A DNA stretch of 64,000 nucleotides from Natrinema salaciae (GTDB lineage Archaea; Halobacteriota; Halobacteria; Halobacteriales; Natrialbaceae): NCBI RefSeq assembly GCF_900110865.1, contig NZ_FOFD01000003.1:496001-560000 (forward strand), read 5' to 3'. A program made the position numbers and the translations under genes. Numbering within the stretch: position 1 is the first letter of the stretch; every line of letters begins with the position of its first letter. Below are positions 44,442 through 51,385 of the stretch, piece by piece. Below the pieces are notes generated by a model. It made no database searches, was not told the DNA's origin, and was given only the letters and a program-made list of their open reading frames with translations.

Positions 44442-45545
44442 CTACCTGTTTCCGGTGACGATATCGGCGACGGTCTGCCGGTCGAACAGCTCCTCCCCGC
44501 CGAACTCGTCGGGGTACAGTCCTCGCGCGGCCCGCTCGAGCTGGAAGAGGTGAATGATCGGCCCCTGGTAGGTCATGCCGGCGTAGACGACGCGGTCGTT
44601 CCGGACGGCGGTGAGCTTACTCGCGACGTCGTGGTCGCGGAGGTGCGCGACCATCCCGTCCTCGAAGGCGCGCTCCGTGACCCGACCCTGTTGACGGACG
44701 GCGAGGACGTCGGGATCGATCTCGAGCAGCGTCTCGAAGTCGATCGTCCCGCCGCCGGCCTGCGCGTCTTCGACGCCGTTGGGGCCGAGCGCGTCGCGGA
44801 CGCCCAGATCGGTCCAGTGTTTGGACTGGGTCCCCTCGTCGATGAGATACGGGTAGAACGCCTCGGGCTCGTCGGATTCGGGGACGAGCACCGCGACCGT
44901 CGGGCTCTCGTCGGGACGCCGATCCTGGACGTCCGCGAGGACGTCCGCGTGGAGTCGCTCGAAGGCCTCGTAGCGCTCCCGCTCCTGAAACACCGCCGCA
45001 ACCTTCTCGAAGGCGTCGTACAGCGAGTAGCGCGGATAGTCGTGCCAGTCGTAGCTGGCCGAGAAGATCGTGTTGCCGACGAACGGGCCGACGTTCTCGG
45101 CGATCTCGTCGACGTCGTCCTGACTCCAGCCGAGTCGGTTGATCATGAAGTTGGGATCGACGAGGTGTGCGTCGGCCTCGAGGGCGTAGAAGACTTCCCT
45201 GCCGGTGCCCCCGTCCCAGAGTTCGGTGAGGTCGCTCGCGTCGACCGAGACGCCCGGAAGCTCGTCGTAGTAGTGGGTGCCGTACCGGGCAGCTACGCCG
45301 ATCCCCACCAGCCCGTCGCCCTGCCCGAGCGCGACGCCCATGTCGGCGTAATCGGCCGTGTAGGAGAGCCACGTCTCGGGCGGGCCGTCGAACTCGACGG
45401 TGCCGACCGGCTCCATCGTCACCGAGTACGCTCCCGCCTCGTCCGACGACCGCCCCCCGCCGAGACAGCCGGCCGTCGCACTGAGGCCGGCGATCGCTCC
45501 GGTCGTTACGACGGTCCGTCTCGTCACTCCTGCATCGGTTGTCAT
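44442..45545 (-). CDS. Iron-siderophore ABC transporter substrate-binding lipoprotein 2
   Basis: A 367-residue paralogue of the protein at 43268, the same length. Its signal is TRRTVVTTGAIAGLSATAGC with lipobox SATAGC. Shared features include VDPNFMINRLGWSQDD, FVGNTIFSASYDWHDYPRYS and GPIIHLFQLERAARGLYPDE. Having two binding proteins for one permease suggests two related siderophores or chelates. A TATA box (TTTTATA on the minus strand, 45570-45576) precedes an iron box and then the ATG, so the operator covers the transcription start. Confidence 0.88.
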   Translation of the reverse strand: MTTDAGVTRRTVVTTGAIAGLSATAGCLGGGRSSDEAGAYSVTMEPVGTVEFDGPPETWLSYTADYADMGVALGQGDGLVGIGVAARYGTHYYDELPGVSVDASDLTELWDGGTGREVFYALEADAHLVDPNFMINRLGWSQDDVDEIAENVGPFVGNTIFSASYDWHDYPRYSLYDAFEKVAAVFQERERYEAFERLHADVLADVQDRRPDESPTVAVLVPESDEPEAFYPYLIDEGTQSKHWTDLGVRDALGPNGVEDAQAGGGTIDFETLLEIDPDVLAVRQQGRVTERAFEDGMVAHLRDHDVASKLTAVRNDRVVYAGMTYQGPIIHLFQLERAARGLYPDEFGGEELFDRQTVADIVTGNR

Positions 45546-45549
45546 CGAT

Positions 45550-45567
45550 TTTTAGGCTGCCCTAAAA
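45550..45567. promoter_or_regulatory. Iron-box operator 2
   Basis: TTTTAGGCTGCCCTAAAA, palindromic except at one centre pair, lies between the TATA box (45570-45576) and the ATG (45545) of substrate-binding protein 2. A repressor bound here would block transcription initiation. Confidence 0.75.
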
Positions 45568-45587
45568 GTATAAAACGCTTCCGACTG

Positions 45588-46436
45588 TCACCGGTCGGGC
45601 AGCGCTCGGCGGGGCAACACCTGCAGTTCGGGCTCGTACTCGACGGTCGCCTCGACGCCGAAGACGTCGGCCAGCAGCTGTTCCGTCACTACCTCCTCCG
45701 GCGGTCCCCAGTCGTAGAGCTCCCCGTCACACATCGCGATCAGGTAGTCGGCGAAGCGGGCCGCCTGCGCGATGTCGTGGAGAATGACGGCGACGGTGAC
45801 CCCTCGCTCCGCGTTCAGCTGACGGATCGTCTCGAGGACGCGGAACTGGTGGTGGATATCGAGGAACGTCGTCGGTTCGTCGAGCAGGAGCACGTCCGTG
45901 TTCTGGGCCAACACCATGGCGATCCAGGCCAGTTGCTTCTGGCCGCCGCTCAGTTGCCCGAGTTCGGCCTCACGGATGTGGCCGATTCCCGCCAGCTCGA
46001 GCGCGCGTTCGACGGCTCGGTGGTCGTCCTCGTCGACGCCGTCGAAAAAGCTCCGGTGGGGGTAGCGGCCGTGGTAGACGAGATCCTCGACGGTGATCGA
46101 GCCCAGCGAATCGTTCTCCTGGGAGAGCACTCCCAGTTCGCGAGCCAGCTCCTTCCGGTCGAAGGAGTCGAGGTCCTCGCCGTGGATCGTGACCCGTCCC
46201 GTGTCCGGCTCGAGGTGGTTGGAGAGGGCCTTCAACAGCGTACTCTTCCCGCTGCCGTTGGGACCGACGAGCGCGGTCACCGCCTCTTTCGGAACGTCCA
46301 ACCGCGCACACTCGACGATGGTCTCCTCGCTCGTCGGGTAACTCAGCGCGAGCTCCTCACCGACCAGTGCGCTCTCGACGGCGACGCCGTCGCCGTCGGT
46401 GATCCGTTCCCGTGTCGTGTGTCGTTGGTCTGCCAT
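45588..46436 (-). CDS. Iron-siderophore ABC transporter ATPase (FecE-like)
   Basis: A 282-residue ABC ATPase. Walker A is GPNGSGKST, the ABC signature is LSGGQKQLAW, Walker B is DVLLLDEPTTFLD and the switch His is in VAVILHDI. The overall sequence matches the FecE/BtuD class for iron chelates or cobalamin. A short non-conserved N-terminal stretch precedes the first strand. Its ATG overlaps the permease stop (ATGA), so the two are co-translated; the operon runs permease then ATPase. Confidence 0.94.
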   Translation of the reverse strand: MADQRHTTRERITDGDGVAVESALVGEELALSYPTSEETIVECARLDVPKEAVTALVGPNGSGKSTLLKALSNHLEPDTGRVTIHGEDLDSFDRKELARELGVLSQENDSLGSITVEDLVYHGRYPHRSFFDGVDEDDHRAVERALELAGIGHIREAELGQLSGGQKQLAWIAMVLAQNTDVLLLDEPTTFLDIHHQFRVLETIRQLNAERGVTVAVILHDIAQAARFADYLIAMCDGELYDWGPPEEVVTEQLLADVFGVEATVEYEPELQVLPRRALPDR

Positions 46437-47545
46437 CAGAGTTCACCCATGGATTGCTGTTTGCGCATCAGGTAGAGGAAGTAGGGACCGCCGATCAGGC
46501 CGGTGACGACGCCGACCGGCATCTGGACGCCGCCCAGCGCGAGGCGCGCGCCGACGTCAGCGGCGACCATCAGCGCCGGTCCGGCGAAGAGACAGCCGAC
46601 CATCAGCTGCCGATAGTCGCCGCCGACCACGTTTCGGACGATGTGGGGGACGACCAGCCCGAAGAAGCTGACGACGCCTGCGACGGCGATCGCGACGCTC
46701 GCTGCGAGAATGGCGACTCCGGAGAGGAAAAAGCGGACGTGTTCGACGCGCATTCCCAGCGACTTCGCGGTGCTCTCGCCCAGCAAGAGGACGTTCAGCT
46801 GCCGGGCACCGGCGATCGCGATCGCGATCGAGACGATCGCCGGAAGGATCGCGATCCGGACCTCCGACCAGCCCGTTCCGGTAAACGAGCCCGTGAGCCA
46901 GGCGATCGCCGTCTGCACGACGCCCAGATCGTCGGCGAAGAAGAACAGCCCCTGCTGGAGCGACTGGAAGACCATATTGACGATCACGCCCGCGAGCACG
47001 AGCCGGATAGGACTGGTCCCGCCCTTCCAGGCGATCCCGTAGACGATCACGAAGGCGACGGCACCGCCGGCGGCGGCGATCAGCGGGAGGAACGGCGCGA
47101 ACCCGGTGAAGACGACCAGCGTCGCCAGCACGGCGAAGCCGGCCCCGGAGCTGACGCCGAGCACGAACGGGCTGGCCAGTTCGTTGCGCGTTACCGCCTG
47201 GAAGATCGCCCCGGAGATCGCCAGCGTCGCGCCGGCGATGATCGCCACGAACACGCGCGGAAGCCGGAGATTCCAGACGACGACGCTGTCCTGGCTCATC
47301 GGTGGCGTCTCGGTGCCGAACAGAAACGACGACCAGGCCTCGAGATTGAAGATCACTGCGGGGTTGAACACCGCTTTCAGAACCTCGACGACCGTCATCG
47401 AGTACGGGCCGAAAAACACCTGGACGAGCCCGGCAACGACTGTAACGATCGTACTCGTCAGACAAAAGAGCACGAGCGTCCCGGTTAGCCACCCATCTCG
47501 CTCTCGGGCCGTGGCGTGCTCGCCGACAGACTGCGCTCCTGCCAT
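46436..47545 (-). CDS. Iron-siderophore ABC transporter permease (FecCD family)
   Basis: A 369-residue integral membrane protein with about ten spans. FecCD signatures include LPRVFVAIIAGATLAISGAI, FVLGVSSGAGFAVLATLVVF, LGESTAKSLGM (the coupling helix that meets the ATPase) and FFGLVVPHIVRNVVGGDYRQ. It is the first gene of a two-gene operon and has an iron box right upstream. Only one permease gene is present, so it should act as a homodimer. Confidence 0.94.
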   Translation of the reverse strand: MAGAQSVGEHATARERDGWLTGTLVLFCLTSTIVTVVAGLVQVFFGPYSMTVVEVLKAVFNPAVIFNLEAWSSFLFGTETPPMSQDSVVVWNLRLPRVFVAIIAGATLAISGAIFQAVTRNELASPFVLGVSSGAGFAVLATLVVFTGFAPFLPLIAAAGGAVAFVIVYGIAWKGGTSPIRLVLAGVIVNMVFQSLQQGLFFFADDLGVVQTAIAWLTGSFTGTGWSEVRIAILPAIVSIAIAIAGARQLNVLLLGESTAKSLGMRVEHVRFFLSGVAILAASVAIAVAGVVSFFGLVVPHIVRNVVGGDYRQLMVGCLFAGPALMVAADVGARLALGGVQMPVGVVTGLIGGPYFLYLMRKQQSMGEL

Positions 47546-47550
47546 CGAAG

Positions 47551-47567
47551 TTTAGGTAGTCCTAAAA
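47551..47567. promoter_or_regulatory. Iron-box operator 3
   Basis: TTTAGGTAGTCCTAAAA has perfect 6-bp arms TTTAGG and CCTAAA around TAGT, 6 bases before the permease ATG. It is the third site with the TTAGG-N4-CCTAA pattern and ties the permease/ATPase operon to the same control as the two binding-protein genes. Confidence 0.72.
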
Positions 47568-47707
47568 GACGTTTAGTCGTTGTGGTTGGCGCTCGGTGTG
47601 CCGGTGTGTTCACACGGCCGCCTCGAGCTGTCGCCCGGCCGGGAGCGCGGATCGTCCCGACGACGAGTTCCGAGAGCCGGCGGAACGCGACCGACTCGGG
47701 GGTCCGC

Positions 47708-48073
47708 TCACTCGAGCAGGTCGATCTCGTCGTCGCCGTTCGGAACGGCACAGATGAACGCACCCGGCTCGTCGCCCTCGTTGCGGTACCAGTGGACCGT
47801 TCCTGCGGGGATCAGCAGCGAGTCTCCGGGTTCGACGTCGTGCGTTTCGTCGCCGATGCCGACCGTATACTCGCCGTCGAGGACGTACTGCTCGTGCTCG
47901 ACGTCGTTGGTGTGTTTCGGCACGCTCGCACCGGGCTCGAGGACGAAGCGCCGGATCGCGAAGTTCGGTGCACCGTGGTCGTCGGCGAGCAGGACGCCCT
48001 TCGCGAGGCCGTCGGCAGCGTCGACCGTCTCGTACTCGATCTCGTCGCCGCGTCGCAGAACAGGCTCGGTCAT
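47708..48073 (-). CDS. Cupin-domain protein (121 aa)
   Basis: A single-domain cupin. Motif 1 runs PGASVPKHTNDVEHEQYVLD with the metal-ligand residues His, His and Glu, and motif 2 is PGDSLLIPAGTVHWYRNEG with the last His. The ATG at MTEPVLRRGDEIEY was chosen because the upstream open frame is Ser/Arg-rich noise. Small cupins of this kind bind a metal and serve as isomerases, dioxygenases or ligand sensors; no specific reaction can be assigned. Its gene ends about 160 bases from the iron permease start, on the same strand. Confidence 0.85.
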   Translation of the reverse strand: MTEPVLRRGDEIEYETVDAADGLAKGVLLADDHGAPNFAIRRFVLEPGASVPKHTNDVEHEQYVLDGEYTVGIGDETHDVEPGDSLLIPAGTVHWYRNEGDEPGAFICAVPNGDDEIDLLE

Positions 48074-48179
48074 ACTGGCAGTCGGTGGTGGATCCACAAA
48101 ACCCTCCGGGTCGGACGCCGGCACCACGTTGTTCCCTTCCCTACACCGTGCGCCGGATTTTCGTGAGAAGATACCAGAG

Positions 48180-48260
48180 TCAGCCGACGATACCACAGAC
48201 GAGGACGAGAGTGAACGCGATGACGAAGCGTTCCGGGAGTCCGATCGCAAGCGTTGTCAT
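48180..48260 (-). CDS. Candidate 26-residue membrane peptide
   Basis: The frame reads MTTLAIGLPERFVIAFTLVL then VCGIVG before TGA, i.e. one hydrophobic segment of about 16 residues after a short amphipathic start. A TATA-like CGCTATAGAGG lies about 30 bases upstream on the minus strand. Too small for normal annotation; the balance between a real microprotein and chance is even. Confidence 0.35.
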   Translation of the reverse strand: MTTLAIGLPERFVIAFTLVLVCGIVG

Positions 48261-48408
48261 TAAATACTCTCTCAGTGGTCGCCTCTATAGCGATGTCGAT
48301 TCTCTAACCACTATGGCCGATAGCCTGCGTTCGTCACCGCTGACGGCGCTGCGGCTCAGGGGTGGTAAAATACTGCAGTCAAGTGCCGATACCGTTACGA
48401 ATTCCGCC

Positions 48409-48603
48409 TTACAGGCGCTCGACGTTCGTCGCGCGCGGGCCCTTGGGGGCCTGCTCGATGTCGAACTCGAGCTCCTGTCCTTCTTCCAGGTCGGGGCCGC
48501 CGATGTCTTCCATGTGGAAGAACACGTCGTCGTCCGCGTCCTCAGTCTCGATGAATCCGTAGCCGCCAGTGTCGTTGAAGAAATCAACGGTTCCTTTCGC
48601 CAT
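48409..48603 (-). CDS. cspA: Cold-shock protein (CspA family)
   Basis: A 64-residue OB-fold protein that binds single-stranded RNA or DNA and melts RNA structure. RNP1 is GGYGFIET within KGTVDFFNDTGGYGFIETED and RNP2 is DVFFHMEDI. The haloarchaeal change from the bacterial KGFGFI to GGYGFI is normal. The ATG at MAKGTVDFFN is the family start; the open frame further upstream is not used. Confidence 0.95.
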   Translation of the reverse strand: MAKGTVDFFNDTGGYGFIETEDADDDVFFHMEDIGGPDLEEGQELEFDIEQAPKGPRATNVERL

Positions 48604-48713
48604 TGCTTCTAAAGAGAACGGCCCGCGACTCATAAACCCTGCGGATCGCGAATACTCGTCGAAACTGTCCAGTAGCGGCCGGCTCGAGTCGATATTAGTG
48701 ATCGAACGAGCGA

Positions 48714-48932
48714 TCAGATGCTGTCCCCGTCCTCGAGCCGTTGGACCGAAATCGCGATGAAGTACACCAGCATGAACAGCAAGAATCCGCCCGAGAGACC
48801 GACGAGTTCGACGGTTCCCAGGCTGCCGGGGTTGATTACGGCGAATGCCGCCAGTCCGACGACGAACACCGCGATGATGAAGACGCCGACGCCGTAGTAG
48901 AATCCGAGATCTGACTCGAGGAACCGTCGCAT
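48714..48932 (-). CDS. Small two-span membrane protein (72 aa)
   Basis: The protein begins MRRFLESDLGFYYGVGVFII, continues into span 1 (VFIIAVFVVGLAAFAVI), a short loop and span 2 (GGFLLFMLVYFIAISV), and ends in the acidic tail QRLEDGDSI. Both ends are predicted inside. No family recognised. Same strand as cspA, 110 bases upstream of it. Confidence 0.6.
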   Translation of the reverse strand: MRRFLESDLGFYYGVGVFIIAVFVVGLAAFAVINPGSLGTVELVGLSGGFLLFMLVYFIAISVQRLEDGDSI

Positions 48933-49059
48933 GTGCCGGGTATATCGGTGCGAATAGCAAAACGTTACCGACCCGGGCGAACGCCGTCGCCCCGCGGCCG
49001 GGAGACCAGTGGTTCGAACCGCCGAAGTTCCTTATATGCGTCGTGAATAAACGAAACGT

Positions 49060-49524
49060 ATGACGGAGTACGAACTCGACGCGGTCGATCGGGAGATCCT
49101 CTACGCGTTACAGGAGGAGGCGCGGAACCTCTCCTCGGGCGAGATCGCCGAGCGGACCGACGCCTCCTCGAGTACGGTTCGCAAGCGCATCCAGCGCCTC
49201 GAGTCGGAAGGGGTCATCAAGGGTTACAGCGCGAACATCGATTACACGAAGTCCGGCTACCCGATCCGGATGCTCCTCTTCTGTACGGCACCGATTCCCG
49301 ACCGCGGCGAGTACATCGACGACATCCTCGAGATCTCCGGCGTCGTCTCCGTCCAGGAACTGGTGACGGGCGAACAGAACCTGCTGGTGACGGTCGTCGG
49401 CGAGACGGACCGGGACATCACGCCGGTCGCCCAGGAGGTCGCTGACATGGGCCTGACGATCACCGACGAGGTGCTCGTTCGCAGTCACCGCTCCACGTCG
49501 TTCGACGAATTCTCCTCGCAGTAG
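49060..49524 (+). CDS. Lrp/AsnC-family transcriptional regulator
   Basis: A 154-residue feast/famine regulator. The N-terminal HTH is LDAVDREILYALQEEARNLS followed by SGEIAERTDASSSTVRKRI; the C-terminal RAM/ligand domain covers about 65-145 (VVSVQELVTGEQNLLVTVVG). The TATA-like CCTTATATGCG lies 25-35 bases before the ATG. Such proteins sense amino acids or other small ligands and bind as dimers or octamers. It lies upstream of, and reads toward, the dabB-dabA genes, with 364 bases between; a regulatory link is possible but unproven. Confidence 0.9.
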   Translation: MTEYELDAVDREILYALQEEARNLSSGEIAERTDASSSTVRKRIQRLESEGVIKGYSANIDYTKSGYPIRMLLFCTAPIPDRGEYIDDILEISGVVSVQELVTGEQNLLVTVVGETDRDITPVAQEVADMGLTITDEVLVRSHRSTSFDEFSSQ

Positions 49525-49888
49525 CCCGCCGCGATCGACGACTCGACCCGGCCGCTCGTCGTTCGACCGCCGGGCGGGACCGAGACCCGGCCTCCCGAAC
49601 CACGCTCGAGCGACCGAATCCGCGCCCGTAGCGCTTTTCACCGGTCCGGCCCGGCTTCTCCGCCCGCTCCTGGCGTTCTCCGCCCGTTTTTCGTGCAGTC
49701 GCCGCCCGTTCGGTTTCGTGTTTAAGGAGTATTAATATCTACTAACATACGTATCGAACGCTTTGTTCGAATCGAAGACTATAATAACCGCACTGTTCAC
49801 ATATCGACCGAATACGACCAGCCCGGCAAGTAATGCCGCGAACGGCGAGCCGTGACACCCCGTGCTGGTCCACGAGTGAATTCGACGC
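49525..49888. other. Promoter region of dabB-dabA
   Basis: The second half is AT-rich. An inverted repeat TCGAAC-N5-GTTCGA lies at 49754-49770, just upstream of a TATA-like CTATAATAA (49779-49787) about 105 bases before dabB. Another AT-rich block (GAGTATTAATATCTAC, about 49728) precedes it. No open frame of merit is seen. A 5' untranslated leader of roughly 75 bases would follow from the second TATA, unusual in a genome with many leaderless genes. Confidence 0.45.
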
Positions 49889-51385
49889 ATGAGCGGTGAA
49901 CAAACGCCATCCGACGACGACGTCGCACAACTCTCCGAACCGACGCCCCCCACCTCGTCCGTCGCTCGAGCGTCGACCTGGGCCGTCTGGGCGCTGTTTC
50001 TCTGCAGCGTAGGCGTTCTCGCACTCGCGGCCCGGACCGGCGCTGGGTGGGAGGTCGCGGACTATCTCCGGATCGACGGCCTGACGGCGGTGATGTGGGT
50101 CGTAGCCACGTTCTTCAGCGGGATCGTTCACAGTTACTCCCGCCGCTACATGGCGGGCGACCGCGACGTCGACCGCTTCTATTACCGGGTCCTCGGGTTC
50201 ACCCTCGTCGTCATGGCGCTGACCGCGGCGAACCACGTCGCGCTGTTCGCGGCCGCGTGGCTGGCGATGGGCCTGCTCATGGCCGCGCTCATCGGCCACG
50301 TCCGTGACTGGGAGCAGGCACAGGCCGCCGCTTCCCTCGCCCGCCGCTCCTTCCTCGCCAGCAGCGCGCTGCTGGTCGCCTCGCTGGCCGTCCTGGTCTG
50401 GGCGACGGGTTCGGCGACCATTACCGGCATCTTCGATGGCCTCGAGGGCGTCTCGCGGACGGTCGTCCTCGTCGCCGCCGGCGGACTCGTCCTCGCGGCG
50501 ATCATCCAGTCGGCACTGTTTCCGTTCCACAAGTGGGTACTGTCGTCGATGACGGCACCGACGCCGGCGTCGGCGCTCATGCACGCCGGCTTCGTCAACG
50601 CGGGTGGGGTCCTGCTGACGAGATTCGCCCCGGTCGTCGCCGACGAACTCGCCGTCATGTCGGCCGTCGTCGTCCTCGGGGCGGTCAGCGCCCTAATCGG
50701 ACAGGCGATGATCCTCGTCCAGCCGAACGTCAAGCGCGAACTCGGCTGCTCGACGATGGCCCAGATGGGCTTTATGATACTGCAGTGCGGGCTCGGTTTC
50801 TTCGCCGCCGCGATCGCGCATCTCGTCCTGCACGGCTTCTACAAGGCGTATCTCTTCCTGTCGTCGGGAGCCGCCGTCGAGCAGACGACTCCCGAGACCG
50901 CCGGACGCACCCATCTCGGCTTCTCGGGGCTCATCGTCAGTCTGGTGACGGCCGTCGGCGGCGGGGCACTGTTCGGCGTCCTCACCGGGAAGGCGACGAG
51001 TCTCGCGTTGACCGGCGGGACCGTCCTGACGCTCGTGGTCGTGCTGACGACGCTGACCGCCGCCCGCGATATCCTCCGGCGGTCGACCTTGCCAACGGCA
51101 GTCAGGTTCGTCAGCGTCCCGCTGGTGGTGCTGACCGCCATCGGCGGCTACGCCGTCGCGTTCAACACCGTCTCGAGGATGCTCTCGGGCGTGCCGATGA
51201 CTCACGTTCCGACCGAGATGACGGTCGTCCACTCCCTCGTCGTCGCCCTGTTCGCCGGCGCCTATCTCGCCGTGGAATTCGGCTGGCACCGCTCGAGCGA
51301 GCGCCTCTACGTCTCACTGCTGAACCTCTCCCAACCCGATCCGACGACGGTTCTCACCGATACGGAGGAGTACAACGATGTCTGA
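49889..51385 (+). CDS. dabB: DabB: membrane subunit of the DAB inorganic-carbon transporter
   Basis: A 498-residue protein with about 13 spans homologous to the proton-pumping antiporter-like subunits of complex I (NuoL/MrpA). Family motifs are IVHSYSRRYMAGDRDVDRFY and FPFHKWVLSSMTAPTPASAL, plus GFYKAYLFLSSGAAVE. It is shorter than NuoL and is not near any nuo or mrp genes but overlaps dabA, which identifies it as DabB. With DabA it forms an energy-coupled CO2-hydrating pump that builds a cytosolic bicarbonate pool. The first 30 residues are a non-conserved acidic tail. Confidence 0.88.
   Translation: MSGEQTPSDDDVAQLSEPTPPTSSVARASTWAVWALFLCSVGVLALAARTGAGWEVADYLRIDGLTAVMWVVATFFSGIVHSYSRRYMAGDRDVDRFYYRVLGFTLVVMALTAANHVALFAAAWLAMGLLMAALIGHVRDWEQAQAAASLARRSFLASSALLVASLAVLVWATGSATITGIFDGLEGVSRTVVLVAAGGLVLAAIIQSALFPFHKWVLSSMTAPTPASALMHAGFVNAGGVLLTRFAPVVADELAVMSAVVVLGAVSALIGQAMILVQPNVKRELGCSTMAQMGFMILQCGLGFFAAAIAHLVLHGFYKAYLFLSSGAAVEQTTPETAGRTHLGFSGLIVSLVTAVGGGALFGVLTGKATSLALTGGTVLTLVVVLTTLTAARDILRRSTLPTAVRFVSVPLVVLTAIGGYAVAFNTVSRMLSGVPMTHVPTEMTVVHSLVVALFAGAYLAVEFGWHRSSERLYVSLLNLSQPDPTTVLTDTEEYNDV

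Noticed and set aside
44550-46475. A 641-codon plus-strand frame across the iron ABC genes
   Set aside because: Antisense to two genes at once and composed of Val/Asp/Arg-rich filler.
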